Positions 55,178 through 63,949 of a stretch of 64,000 bases of DNA are shown here, piece by piece (position 1 is the stretch's first letter; every line of letters starts with the position of its first letter). The notes beneath the pieces were generated by a model. It did not search any database. It had not been told where the DNA came from and was given only the letters and a program-made list of their open reading frames with translations. This DNA is from Paraburkholderia sp. BL21I4N1 (lineage in GTDB: Bacteria > Pseudomonadota > Gammaproteobacteria > Burkholderiales > Burkholderiaceae): assembly GCF_002973525.1 (NCBI RefSeq), contig NZ_PVEN01000011.1, positions 1 through 64,000 on the forward strand, written 5' to 3'. Both the position numbers and the translations under genes were made by a program.

Positions 55178-55827
55178 GGGCATACGTCTTGATCGGGAAG
55201 CGCGTGGGTTTCGCGCTGCGAATCGTCGATCCACGCCTGCACGGCCGGCAATGCGGTCACTCGGCGAACGTAGGCCGAAGCCGTTTCAGACAACGCCGGC
55301 TGCCAGGTGTTGAAGCGCATCACCACCGGCGCATACATGGCGTCGGCAATGCTGAACTCGCCGAACAGGAATGGGCCGCCGTACGTATCGAGACAATCGC
55401 ACCAGAGCGTGTCGATTCGCGCGATGTCGGCCAGCGCACCCGACGTCGCGTTCTTGCCGGGAAACGAGGCGCGAATGTTCATCCACATGTTCGAGCGCAG
55501 TTCACCGAAGCCCGAGTGCATCTCGGCGCTCACGCTACGCGCGTGGTTGCGCGCCGCGGCGTCGCGCGGCCACAGCGCGTGTTGCGGGAAGCGCTCGGCC
55601 AGCGTCTCGGCGATCGCCAGCGAATCCCACGTGATCTGTCCGTCGTCGCCGATCAGGCACGGCACCTTGCCGGGTCCGCGCGGCGCATGCGCCAGGATCG
55701 CGGCCGTCGTGCCGGGTTCGCGCAAATGGATCAGCACCTCTTCGAAGGGAATGCCGAAATGCTTCAGCAGCAGCCATGGACGCATCGACCATGACGAATA
55801 ATTTTTGTCACCAATGAGCAGCTTCAT
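55174..55827 (-). CDS. Glutathione S-transferase family protein
   Basis: A 217-residue GST-fold protein. N-terminal KLLIGDKNYSSWSMRPWLLLKHFGIPFEE is characteristic of a YfcF/GstB-like branch; GPGKVPCLIGDD holds the cis-Pro region, and TWDSLAIAETLAERFP binds glutathione. C-terminal helical domain ends near AWIDDSQRE. Function within the operon with cca is not obvious. It starts 29 bp after the NDUFA9-like gene and overlaps cca by 4 bases. Confidence 0.87.
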   Translation of the reverse strand: MKLLIGDKNYSSWSMRPWLLLKHFGIPFEEVLIHLREPGTTAAILAHAPRGPGKVPCLIGDDGQITWDSLAIAETLAERFPQHALWPRDAAARNHARSVSAEMHSGFGELRSNMWMNIRASFPGKNATSGALADIARIDTLWCDCLDTYGGPFLFGEFSIADAMYAPVVMRFNTWQPALSETASAYVRRVTALPAVQAWIDDSQRETHALPDQDVCP

Positions 55828-55856
55828 GCTTTTTATAACGGGAGAAAAAAGTAAAT

Positions 55857-56810
55857 TCAGCGTCCGGCGCTGGCACGGAACGTATCGAAGCGCGAACGCG
55901 TCGACGCGCCGGTCAGATAGACCGGCGCGATGGTTTCGATACTGGTCGGCTCAATACCGAGTTCAGGCGCCAACGGCCCGCTCAATACGTTGTCGACTTT
56001 CATCGAATCCAGATTGTCGCGCGAGATCACCGGCTCGCCGGGGGCCATTTCGAAGCTCAGCGCCTGCAAACGCGCGAACGCGTCCGGCAGACGAATGATG
56101 CGCGCGTGCTTGCCGATCACGTCGCCGCAATAGGCGACGAGGTCTTCGAGCGTGTAGACGGTCGGGCCGCCGAGTTCGTAGGTGCGGCCGCTGGCGGCGT
56201 CCATATCGAGCACGTTGATGATCGCTTTCGCCACGTCGTCCACATAAACCGGCTGGAATTTCGCATCCGGCATGGCGAGTGGAATCGCGGGAAACATCTT
56301 CTGCAGAAAGGCGAACTTGTTGAGGAACTGGTCCTCCTGCCCGAACACGACGGACGGACGGAAAATCGTCCACGCCAGATTGGCCGCGTGCACGGCCTTT
56401 TCGCCGTCGCCCTTGGAGCGCGTGTACATGCTCGGGCCGTTCGAATCGGCGCCCAGCGCGCTGATATGAATCAGACGATGCACACCCTTGCCCTCGCAAG
56501 CCGCGACAATTTTGGTCGGCAGTTCGACATGCATGCGCGCGAACTCCGGACCATACGGTTTGCCGCGTTTGCCGTGCAGCGTGGCCACGAGGTTGATCAC
56601 GCAATCGGCGCCTTCGACGAAACGCGCGAGCTGAACCGGATCGAACACGTCGGCTTCGATCACGTCGATGGGTAATAGCGTGAGATGGCGCGCGTTGTAG
56701 CGCCGCCGGGTGGCGATGCGCACGTCTTTGCCCATTTCAACGAGCAAATTGACGAGATGACTGCCGATAAAACCGGAACCGCCAATGATCGCAACGGCTT
56801 GATGTCGCAT
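55857..56810 (-). CDS. Complex I NDUFA9-family SDR-like protein
   Basis: A 317-residue atypical SDR of the NDUFA9 subgroup. Rossmann loop IIGGSGFIGSHLVNLLVEMG (8-27), DCVINLVATLHG, and MYTRSKGDGEKAV in place of the usual YxxxK. FRPSVVFGQEDQFLNKFA is a family landmark. In bacteria it is usually annotated as a complex I NDUFA9 subunit family protein, though its role is unclear. It follows slt by 91 bp; Shine-Dalgarno agggagt. Confidence 0.87.
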   Translation of the reverse strand: MRHQAVAIIGGSGFIGSHLVNLLVEMGKDVRIATRRRYNARHLTLLPIDVIEADVFDPVQLARFVEGADCVINLVATLHGKRGKPYGPEFARMHVELPTKIVAACEGKGVHRLIHISALGADSNGPSMYTRSKGDGEKAVHAANLAWTIFRPSVVFGQEDQFLNKFAFLQKMFPAIPLAMPDAKFQPVYVDDVAKAIINVLDMDAASGRTYELGGPTVYTLEDLVAYCGDVIGKHARIIRLPDAFARLQALSFEMAPGEPVISRDNLDSMKVDNVLSGPLAPELGIEPTSIETIAPVYLTGASTRSRFDTFRASAGR

Positions 56811-56901
56811 TTTCGACTCCCTGGTGGAAGCCGCGGCAAGGGCTGGCGTGGCGCGCCGCTGCTCCGGTCGAACGCGGACCCGAGCGGCGGCGGCACGGCG
56901 C

Positions 56902-58869
56902 TTACGGTGCGATATAACCCAAACGCGCCTTCAGCGATTGCGGACGGCCTTCGAACAATGCCGCGTAGTAGACCGTGTTGGACAACACATTCTTGACGTA
57001 GTCGCGGGTTTCCTGGAACGGAATCGCCTCGGCGAAGATCGCGCCTTCCACCGGACGCTGCAACGATTGCCGCCAGTTGCGCGGCCGGCCCGGACCGGCG
57101 TTGTAGCCGGCGGTGGCGAGCACGGCGGACCCGTCGAACTGATTGTAGATCATGGACAGGTAGTTCGTGCCCAGCAGGATATTGGTGTTGATGTCGTTCA
57201 TCTGCTCGCGCGAAATCGTGCCGAGGCCGATTTTCTTGGCGACCAGTTGCGCGGTACCCGGCATCAACTGCATCAGACCGCTCGCGCCGACTTCGGAGCG
57301 CGCGTTCATGATGAAACGCGACTCCTGACGAATCAGTCCATAAGCCCATTCCACGTCGAGCCCGTTCGACTGCGAATCGCGTTCGACGATATCGCGGAAC
57401 GGCGACAGATAACGCAACGAGAAGTCGTGCTCGCTCTTCGTACGGTCCGCCGTGTTGACCGTGCGGTCGTACAACTGGATGCGGCGCGCGTATTCGGAGG
57501 CGGCGATCAGTTGCCGGTCGCTCATGTTGCGCAGCGGCCAGTTCCATTCGCGATTGCCTTCGAGCCGCAGATTCAGCGCATAGAAACGCTGAGCCAGATC
57601 GAAGCCCGGCGTGTTACCCGCCTGCTGCACTTCGGCGTCGGTCACCGCGGTTTTCGGCGGCACCGTGATCTTCTGGCCGAGCTCTTCCATGGCCAGCTGG
57701 CCATAGAAATTGAAGCCCTGCGAGATCGATTCGAATTCTTGGTTCGCGGTGGCCGTGTCGCCGGCCTGCTTCAACGCGCGCGCATGCCAGTAGATCCACG
57801 AAGGCTGATTGCGCAGCGCCGCCGGCATCTGCTCGATCGACCAGCGCACCATGGTCCAGTCGCCGGCGAGCAGCGCGGTGCGGGTGCGCCATTCATACGC
57901 GGGGTTCGACAGCGGCGCATTCACCGACAGGCGATACCAGTCCACCGCGCTCGGCATCTGCTTGGCGGCGGCCTGATAGGCAATCGTGCCCCAGCCGATC
58001 GCGCGCTCGGGCGAACTCAGCGACGGCGCCACCGACGCGAACGTGGCCGCGGCCATGGCCGGGTCGTTGCGCGCCATGCGCGTGATCGCCAACAACGCCA
58101 GCTGATGCGACTGCGCATCGGGTCCGACGCCGCGCGCCAGCAGCAACGGCGGCGTGCTGGTGGCTTGGCCGAACAGCACCGGATCGGGCGGCTGGTTGCT
58201 GAGTGCGTCGACGAGCTTGCTGCCGGTCGACGTGTAGTTCTGTTCGTAGGCAAGACGGATCTGCTGCCAGATGTCGTCGGTACTGAACTGGCGGCTCACG
58301 CCCAGCGAGGTGATCAGATCGACGCAGCCGTCGCCGTACCACTTCGGATCGACCAGCAGTGCACGCGCCGCGTCGGCGACATTTTCGCCACGCGACGCCC
58401 GCGATTCGAGCGCATAGCACTTCACCTGCGTGTCGTCGTTCAGGACGAAGCGCGCGTACTGCTGGTCGAAGTTGCGCCAGTCGTGACGCGCGCCGAGCAC
58501 CGTCAGGTAGTCGTTGCGCAACCGGTCGGCGATCGCCTGGCCGTCGTACTGCTGCAGGAAGGCCAGCACGGGCGCGTCCGGCGCGTCGACGCGGGCGTGG
58601 CCGCTCGAATCGAACAACTGCGGCTTGAGCTGGAAGTACGCCAGATAAGAAGGCGCGGGATAGTTCGGGATCATGCTCGCCAGCTGGGCTGCACGGGCCG
58701 CGTCGTTATTGCGGGCGGCCTCGCGAAGCTGGACGAAAATCTGGTCGTCGTTCGAGAGCTGCGAAATGGGAATGGGCTTGACGGCGGAGGCCGTGCTGCA
58801 CGCGACGAGCGCCACAGCGGCGAGCGCCAGACCGGCCGCGCGATATACTCGGTAAAGGCGTTTTGACAT
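56902..58869 (-). CDS. Soluble lytic murein transglycosylase (Slt70-like)
   Basis: Cleaves peptidoglycan glycan strands in the periplasm. The 655-residue exported protein has a lipobox-like VALVACST near residue 24 and a long superhelical region of short helical repeats (~50-480). The C-terminal SLT domain has the catalytic E516 (GLIRQESRFIMNARSEVGASGLMQLMPGTA) and TAGYNAGPGR. It heads the minus-strand operon slt - NDUFA9-like - GST - cca. The start at 58869 (MSKRLYR) lies 20 bp from the divergent ygfA start. Confidence 0.9.
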   Translation of the reverse strand: MSKRLYRVYRAAGLALAAVALVACSTASAVKPIPISQLSNDDQIFVQLREAARNNDAARAAQLASMIPNYPAPSYLAYFQLKPQLFDSSGHARVDAPDAPVLAFLQQYDGQAIADRLRNDYLTVLGARHDWRNFDQQYARFVLNDDTQVKCYALESRASRGENVADAARALLVDPKWYGDGCVDLITSLGVSRQFSTDDIWQQIRLAYEQNYTSTGSKLVDALSNQPPDPVLFGQATSTPPLLLARGVGPDAQSHQLALLAITRMARNDPAMAAATFASVAPSLSSPERAIGWGTIAYQAAAKQMPSAVDWYRLSVNAPLSNPAYEWRTRTALLAGDWTMVRWSIEQMPAALRNQPSWIYWHARALKQAGDTATANQEFESISQGFNFYGQLAMEELGQKITVPPKTAVTDAEVQQAGNTPGFDLAQRFYALNLRLEGNREWNWPLRNMSDRQLIAASEYARRIQLYDRTVNTADRTKSEHDFSLRYLSPFRDIVERDSQSNGLDVEWAYGLIRQESRFIMNARSEVGASGLMQLMPGTAQLVAKKIGLGTISREQMNDINTNILLGTNYLSMIYNQFDGSAVLATAGYNAGPGRPRNWRQSLQRPVEGAIFAEAIPFQETRDYVKNVLSNTVYYAALFEGRPQSLKARLGYIAP

Positions 58870-58889
58870 CGTTGTTTCTGGAGCGCGAA

Positions 58890-59489
58890 TTGAACCCAAG
58901 CATAGCATGCAACCCCGTCGCCGAATCGAAAAAGGCGCTGCGTCGAATGCTATTGGAAGCCAGGCTACAAGCGGCTTCCGAGCCGGCTCACCAGGCCGCG
59001 CTCGGACGTCGCATGCTCGACGTGTTGAAGCGCCATGACGTGAACAGCGTGGGGTTCTACTGGCCGCTCACCGGCGAGTTCGACGCGCGCGGCGCGATCA
59101 CGCTGTGGCTCGCGGCGGGCGCGCAACGCGTGGCCAGTTTGCCGGTGGTCAGGGAGCGCGGCGTGCCGCTCGAATTTCACGCATGGACGCCCGATACACC
59201 GATGAAGCTCGGCCATCACAAAATCGCCGAGCCGACTTCCGGGCAGGTGGTGATTCCGGATCTGCTGTTCGTGCCGTGCGTCGGCTTCGACGCGGAAGGC
59301 TACCGGCTGGGTTACGGCGGTGGCTATTACGACCGCACGCTGGCGGCGTGGCCGGAGGCGACACCGCCGCTCACGGTCGGCGTCGCTTATGAAGCGTGCC
59401 GCACCGACGCATTGCAACGCGAAGCTCACGACATGCCGCTCGACCTGATCGTGACCGAGGCTGGGCTTTATCCGCAGCCGGTGAAGTGA
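58890..59489 (+). CDS. ygfA: 5-formyltetrahydrofolate cyclo-ligase
   Basis: Converts 5-formyl-THF to 5,10-methenyl-THF with ATP. The 199-residue protein shows SKKALRRMLLEARLQA at the N-terminus, VGFYWPLTGEFD, and the C-terminal ATP/Mg block VPCVGFDAEGYRLGYGGGYYDRTLA. No ATG lies in the right place. The best start is the TTG at 58890 with ctggag 6 bases upstream; another TTG at 58863 is also open. It is divergent from slt. Confidence 0.88.
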   Translation: MNPSIACNPVAESKKALRRMLLEARLQAASEPAHQAALGRRMLDVLKRHDVNSVGFYWPLTGEFDARGAITLWLAAGAQRVASLPVVRERGVPLEFHAWTPDTPMKLGHHKIAEPTSGQVVIPDLLFVPCVGFDAEGYRLGYGGGYYDRTLAAWPEATPPLTVGVAYEACRTDALQREAHDMPLDLIVTEAGLYPQPVK

Positions 59490-59599
59490 GCATTGCGCTG
59501 GCGCGGCGAGAAACGTGAGCGTCGCTCAGGCCGGCGCTCAACGAGAAAGTGATCTGTCAGGCGCTGCCCCGTCCAATCGCCCGCATGCTTAACGCACAA

Positions 59600-60112
59600 C
59601 TATAAAGAAGCCGCCGCCCGCGCCGCCGTGTCGTACAAACCGGACGCGTTACGCATCAGTTGCGCGGCCTCGCCGATCTGCTCGTTGGTCAGCCCGCTCT
59701 CCTTCAACGTCGAAATCAGGCAGCTCTCGCGCACCTCGCGATACCGCATGCACAACTCGCGACCGGCATCGGTTGCCGAGAAGAACACTTCCTTGCCGGT
59801 CTTTTCGCTTTTTACATACCCTCTAGCTACGAGCTTTTTCAACGCGTAGGTCGCGACGTGCGTGTCCTCGATGTTCAGCACGAAGCAGATGTCCGCCAGC
59901 TTCTTGCGCCGCTCGCGATGACTGACATGGTGCAGCAGCGAGACTTCGATGGCGGTCATGTCCTTTTCACCGGCCGCCGACATGCAGCGCACCATCCATC
60001 GGTTGAATGCGTTGCCCGCCATGATCAGCGCGTATTCAAGTTCGGACAGTTCCGCGCTGCTGTCGGACACGAGATGCTCCGACGAAACGATCTTGGTGGG
60101 ATGGCGCGACAT
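59600..60112 (-). CDS. MarR-type winged-helix transcriptional regulator
   Basis: A 170-residue DNA-binding protein. The winged helix-turn-helix runs from about residue 55 to 120 (TAIEVSLLHHVSHRERRKKLADICFVLNIEDTHVATYALKKLVARGYV) with flanking helices for dimerisation. It resembles the predicted MarR-type regulators of COG5631. It is divergent from the pxpBCA operon with 210 bp between starts, so it probably controls pyroglutamate utilisation. The start is ATG 60112; the upstream in-frame ATG at 60130 is possible. A candidate operator array lies midway. Confidence 0.83.
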   Translation of the reverse strand: MSRHPTKIVSSEHLVSDSSAELSELEYALIMAGNAFNRWMVRCMSAAGEKDMTAIEVSLLHHVSHRERRKKLADICFVLNIEDTHVATYALKKLVARGYVKSEKTGKEVFFSATDAGRELCMRYREVRESCLISTLKESGLTNEQIGEAAQLMRNASGLYDTAARAAASL

Positions 60113-60197
60113 GATGACGATTCTCGGCAAACAGGATGGGAAGGTGTCGGGAGTGTACGACGAGCCATCGGTCCCGGCGAGCCTGGCAAAAACGCTT

Positions 60198-60230
60198 ATT
60201 GAGAAATTGTTGATATTTTATTGATAATGT
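60198..60230. promoter_or_regulatory. Three 11-bp phased TTGA repeats between the MarR-type gene and pxpB
   Basis: Three tandem 11-mers, ATTGAGAAATT, GTTGATATTTT and ATTGATAATGT, place TTGA at 60199, 60210 and 60221, exactly one helical turn apart. The block is very A/T-rich in a high-GC setting and sits 85 bp from the regulator start and 92 bp from pxpB. It looks like an iterated operator. Confidence 0.6.
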
Positions 60231-60322
60231 ACGCTTCAATCATCGCGAACCCGGTGCCGTTAATAGGGGCAGCAGGTCCGCCAGATGTTCGACTTCTCCG
60301 ACTCGACCTGGGCCGTTAAGCC

Positions 60323-60976
60323 ATGAGCCAACCAAGAATCTTCCCGCTCGGCGATGCCGCGCTAGTCTGCGAAGCGCCGCCGCCCGCCACGCTGGACTGC
60401 CAGCGGCGCGTGTGGGCCGCCGCCGCGGCCGCAAGCGACTGGCCGCACGTGCTGGAAGTCGTGCCGGGCATGAACAATCTGACGCTCGTGTTCGATCCGC
60501 TCGAAGCCGACCCCGACGCGCTCGCCGGCCAGTTGCAGGCGGCCTGGGACGCGGCGGCCGAAGCGCCGACAGCCGGGCGTGAGGTGGAGATTCCGGTGCA
60601 GTACGGCGGCGAGTTCGGTCCCGATCTGCAAGCGGTGGCCAATCACACGGGGTTGAGCGTGCGCGAGGTCGTCGAACGTCATTCGAATGCCGAATACGTG
60701 GTGTTCTTTCTGGGCTTTCAGCCGGGCTTCGCCTATATGGGCGGACTCGACGCCGCGCTGCACACGCCGCGCCGCGCGTCGCCGCGGCTCGAAGTGCCGG
60801 CCGGCTCGGTCGGGATCGGCGGCGAACAGACCGGTATTTATCCGGCCACGTCGCCTGGCGGCTGGCAGTTGATCGGCCGCACCGAGTTGCCGCTCTTCGA
60901 TCCGGCGCGCCGGCCGCCCACGTTGTTGCAACCGGGCGACCGGGTGCGCTTCACCATCGCGGGGATACACGCATGA
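60323..60976 (+). CDS. pxpB: 5-oxoprolinase subunit B
   Basis: One of three subunits of the prokaryotic ATP-dependent 5-oxoprolinase, which hydrolyses 5-oxo-L-proline (pyroglutamate) to glutamate. The 217-residue protein matches the KipI/PxpB family: FPLGDAALVCE at the start, VPGMNNLTLVFDPLEADPD, FLGFQPGFAYMGGLDAAL, LEVPAGSVGIGGEQTGIYPATSPGGWQLIGRT. Its stop overlaps the pxpC start (ATGA), implying coupled translation. Confidence 0.94.
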   Translation: MSQPRIFPLGDAALVCEAPPPATLDCQRRVWAAAAAASDWPHVLEVVPGMNNLTLVFDPLEADPDALAGQLQAAWDAAAEAPTAGREVEIPVQYGGEFGPDLQAVANHTGLSVREVVERHSNAEYVVFFLGFQPGFAYMGGLDAALHTPRRASPRLEVPAGSVGIGGEQTGIYPATSPGGWQLIGRTELPLFDPARRPPTLLQPGDRVRFTIAGIHA

Positions 60977-62025
60977 TCGATGTGATTCGCGCGGGTCTGC
61001 TGACCACGATTCAGGACCTCGGCCGTCACGGCTACCGGCATCTCGGTGTGGCGATGGGCGGGGCGCTCGACCGGCTGTCGCTCGAAGTCGGCAACCGGCT
61101 GGTCGGCAACCGGCCCGACGCGGCCGGTCTGGAAATCACCTTCGGCCCGACCGTGCTGCGATTTTTGCGCGCCACGCGGGTGGCGATCACCGGCACCGAA
61201 TTCGGCGCGACGCTCGACGGCAAGCCGGTCTATTCATGGTGGAGCCTGCCGGTCCAGGCCGGTCAGGAACTGGTGCTGAACGCGGCCAAGCGCGGCATGC
61301 GCGGCTACGTGTGCGTGGCGGGCGGCATCGACGTCTTGCCGATGCTCGGCTCGCGCAGCACCGATCTGGCCGGCCACTTCGGCGGGCTCGGCGGCCGCGC
61401 GCTGCGCGACGGCGACCGCCTGCCGGTCGGCGCCCCGCCGCAGAAAGGCCATCTCGGCTTCACACCCGAGGCGCCGGAATTCGGCGTAAAAGCGCCCTCC
61501 TGGTGCAAGTTCGTGCTGGTTCAGGAGCCGCTGCGGCGCGGGCGGCATCCGTCGGGGGTGCCGTGGGCGGTGCCGATCCGCGTGCTGCGCGGCCCCGAGT
61601 ACGACAACTTCACCGAAGCCGCGCACGAATCGTTCTGGTCCGATGAATGGCTCGTCACGCCGAACAGCAATCGGATGGGTTATCGCCTCGCCGGCACCGA
61701 GCTCAAACGCACGCGGAAAACCGATTTGCTGTCGCACGCGGTGTTGCCCGGCACGATTCAGGTGCCGCCGAACGGCCAGCCGATCGTGCTGATGAGCGAC
61801 GCGCAAACCACCGGCGGCTATCCGAAGATCGGCGCGGTGATCCAGGCCGATCTGTGGAAACTGGCCCAGGTGCGCCTGAACGCCGCCGTCCGCTTCATTC
61901 CGACGACGCCTTACGAGGCGCGCCACGCCTTACTGGAAGAACGCACGTATTTGCGGCAGATCGACGCCGCGATCGCGATGCATGAAGAACGCTGCGCGCG
62001 CCAGATGGCCGTCGCGGCGCTGTAA
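60973..62025 (+). CDS. pxpC: 5-oxoprolinase subunit C (biotin-dependent carboxyltransferase family)
   Basis: The 350-residue partner of PxpB (KipA family). Landmarks: IDVIRAGLLTTIQDLGRHGYRHLGVAMGGALDRLS, VAITGTEFGATLDGKPVYSWWS, RGYVCVAGGIDV, GYRLAGTELKRT, and GTIQVPPNGQPIVLMSDAQTTGGYPKIGAVIQADLWKLAQ. It shares the fold of allophanate hydrolase and urea carboxylase parts. It overlaps pxpB by 4 bases and ends 93 bp before pxpA. Confidence 0.94.
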   Translation: MIDVIRAGLLTTIQDLGRHGYRHLGVAMGGALDRLSLEVGNRLVGNRPDAAGLEITFGPTVLRFLRATRVAITGTEFGATLDGKPVYSWWSLPVQAGQELVLNAAKRGMRGYVCVAGGIDVLPMLGSRSTDLAGHFGGLGGRALRDGDRLPVGAPPQKGHLGFTPEAPEFGVKAPSWCKFVLVQEPLRRGRHPSGVPWAVPIRVLRGPEYDNFTEAAHESFWSDEWLVTPNSNRMGYRLAGTELKRTRKTDLLSHAVLPGTIQVPPNGQPIVLMSDAQTTGGYPKIGAVIQADLWKLAQVRLNAAVRFIPTTPYEARHALLEERTYLRQIDAAIAMHEERCARQMAVAAL

Positions 62026-62118
62026 AAACGGGTGCCCCGAGTCTGGCGCTGCGAGGAATGGCCTTCGTCGCGACAAACCTGGCGCGGCCCGGCGTTGTCT
62101 TGAGAGTAGAGGAACACC

Positions 62119-62871
62119 ATGGAAATCGATTTGAACGCCGACCTCGGCGAAGGCTGCGGGTCCGACGAAGCGCTGCTCGATCTCGTCAGTTCGGCGAATA
62201 TCGCGTGCGGCTGGCACGCCGGGGGCGCCAATGCAATGCGCGATTGCGTGCGCTGGGCGGTGGAAAAAGGCGTGTCGATTGGCGCGCATCCGAGCTTTAA
62301 CGATCCGGAAAACTTTGGCCGGAAAGAGATGGACCTGCCGGCCAACGACATCTACGCGGGCGTGCTGTATCAACTGGGCGCGCTGTCCGCGATTGCCCAG
62401 GCCGAGGGCGGCCGCATTGCGCACGTCAAACCGCACGGCGCGCTGTATAACCAGGCCGCGCGCGATCCGAAAATCGCCGACGCGATCGTCTCCGCTGTGC
62501 ACGATTTCGATCCGTCGGTGGCGGTGTTCGCGCTCGCCAACAGCGGACTCGTCACCGCCGCGCGCAACGCGGGCCTGATCGCCGTCGAAGAAGTGTTCGC
62601 CGACCGCGGTTATCGGGCCGACGGTTCGCTGGTGCCGCGCAAGGAGCCCGGCGCGCTGCTCGACGACGAAAACCAGGTGTTGGAACGCACGCTCGCGATG
62701 GTGCGCGAACAACGCGTGCAAGCCGTGGATGGCCAATGGGTGCCGCTCAACGCGCAGACCATCTGCCTGCACGGCGACGGCCCGCACGCGCTCGCCTTCG
62801 CGCGGCGGATTCGCGGCGCGCTGGAGGATGCCGGCATTGAAGTGCACGCAGCCGGCGCGGCGCGCGTCTGA
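62119..62871 (+). CDS. pxpA: 5-oxoprolinase subunit A (LamB/YcsF family)
   Basis: The third subunit of 5-oxoprolinase. The 250-residue protein opens MEIDLNADLGEGCGSDE and contains IACGWHAGGANAMRDCV, IGAHPSFNDPENFGRKEMDL, IAHVKPHGALYNQA and ICLHGDGPHALAFA, the LamB/YcsF signature blocks. It is the third gene of pxpB-pxpC-pxpA. A weak hairpin at 62981-63004 separates it from the DUF969 gene. Confidence 0.95.
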   Translation: MEIDLNADLGEGCGSDEALLDLVSSANIACGWHAGGANAMRDCVRWAVEKGVSIGAHPSFNDPENFGRKEMDLPANDIYAGVLYQLGALSAIAQAEGGRIAHVKPHGALYNQAARDPKIADAIVSAVHDFDPSVAVFALANSGLVTAARNAGLIAVEEVFADRGYRADGSLVPRKEPGALLDDENQVLERTLAMVREQRVQAVDGQWVPLNAQTICLHGDGPHALAFARRIRGALEDAGIEVHAAGAARV

Positions 62872-63202
62872 TCGGCTGCGCTCCGCGTTGATTCGGGCTA
62901 AGCCGATTTAAGCGCCGATCGAGGAATCAACCGGACAGCGCGGATCAACCGTTGCACAACGACCGTTGTCATGCCCTGAACGCCCCGCTCCGAGCGGGGC
63001 GTTTGCCAGGCGCACGACGCATCGCAGTATCCGCAGTCAGTCTGCGTCAGCAGACGTAGTAGGCAGGTGTAGCGCAGATGTTGTCGTTCGAAGCAACGCG
63101 GCCATGAAGAGCCGCGGCAACAAAACGGCGCGTGAATCACGACGCGCCGGCACACGTTAGCCGTCACAAGCGGCAAGGTTGAAACCCTGTTTGGAGATCC
63201 AG
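62872..63202. other. Intergenic region between pxpA and the DUF969 gene
   Basis: 331 bp without a recognisable gene. A perfect 9-bp hairpin (cgccccgct / agcggggcg, 3-base loop) at 62981-63001 followed by three T residues may act as a weak terminator. The right end has ggag 6 bases before the ATG at 63203. Confidence 0.5.
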
Positions 63203-63949
63203 ATGCAGACAACCGTCAGTCTATGGCCGCTCATCGGCGTGGCCGTCATCATCGTCGGCTTTTTATTACGGTTCAATCCGATGCTGATCGTGGCCGTCGC
63301 CACGATCGTCACCGGTGTGGCCGCGCACTTCCCGCTCGAAAAAATCCTGGCCGAAATTGGCACCGGCTTCATCAAAACCCGCAACATCCCGCTGATTATC
63401 TTTTTGCCGCTCGCGGTGATCGGCCTGCTCGAACGGCACGGTCTGCGTGAGCGCGCGCAAGCGTGGATCGGCGGTATCAAAGCCGCTACGGCGGGACGTC
63501 TGCTGATCGTCTATCTGCTGATTCGCGAATTGACGGCGGCGGTCGGCTTGACCGGCCTCGGCGGTCATCCGCAGATGGTGCGGCCGCTGATCGCGCCGAT
63601 GGCCGAAGGCGCAACGGAAACCCGCTTCGGCAAGATCAGCGACGCGGTGCGTTTCCGGTTGCGCGCGTTCTCCGCCGCCACCGACAACGTGGGCCTGTTC
63701 TTCGGCGAGGACATCTTCGTCGCGTTCGGCGCGATCGTGCTGATGACCACCTTCCTGAAAGAAGCCGGCATTGTCGTCGAGCCGATTCACGTCGCGGTCT
63801 GGGGCATTCCCACCGCGATCTGCGCATTCCTCATTCACGGTTTCCGCCTTTATCTGCTCGACCGCAAGCTCGAACGCGAATTGCGCGGCAATGCCACGGC
63901 CGCCGCGACGGTCGCACCGACGCAACCCGCCGCAGGAGACAAAGCATGA
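63203..63949 (+). CDS. DUF969 membrane protein, putative pyroglutamate permease subunit
   Basis: A 248-residue inner membrane protein with about six helices, including WPLIGVAVIIVGFLLRF and IPLIIFLPLAVIGLLERHGL. It belongs to DUF969, which usually occurs with DUF979 and often beside 5-oxoprolinase or pyrrolidone-carboxylate peptidase genes. Inference: the pair imports 5-oxoproline or a related compound. The start is the ATG at 63203 with a good Shine-Dalgarno (ggag). It overlaps the next gene by 4 bases (ATGA). Confidence 0.85.
   Translation: MQTTVSLWPLIGVAVIIVGFLLRFNPMLIVAVATIVTGVAAHFPLEKILAEIGTGFIKTRNIPLIIFLPLAVIGLLERHGLRERAQAWIGGIKAATAGRLLIVYLLIRELTAAVGLTGLGGHPQMVRPLIAPMAEGATETRFGKISDAVRFRLRAFSAATDNVGLFFGEDIFVAFGAIVLMTTFLKEAGIVVEPIHVAVWGIPTAICAFLIHGFRLYLLDRKLERELRGNATAAATVAPTQPAAGDKA

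Noticed and set aside
56824..58866. A 680-codon open frame on the plus strand
   Set aside because: Antisense to the Slt70-like gene, which has its catalytic motif intact.
58870..58889. 6S RNA next to ygfA
   Set aside because: ssrS lies beside ygfA in E. coli, but only 20 bp separate ygfA from slt here and no 6S-like hairpin is seen downstream of ygfA.
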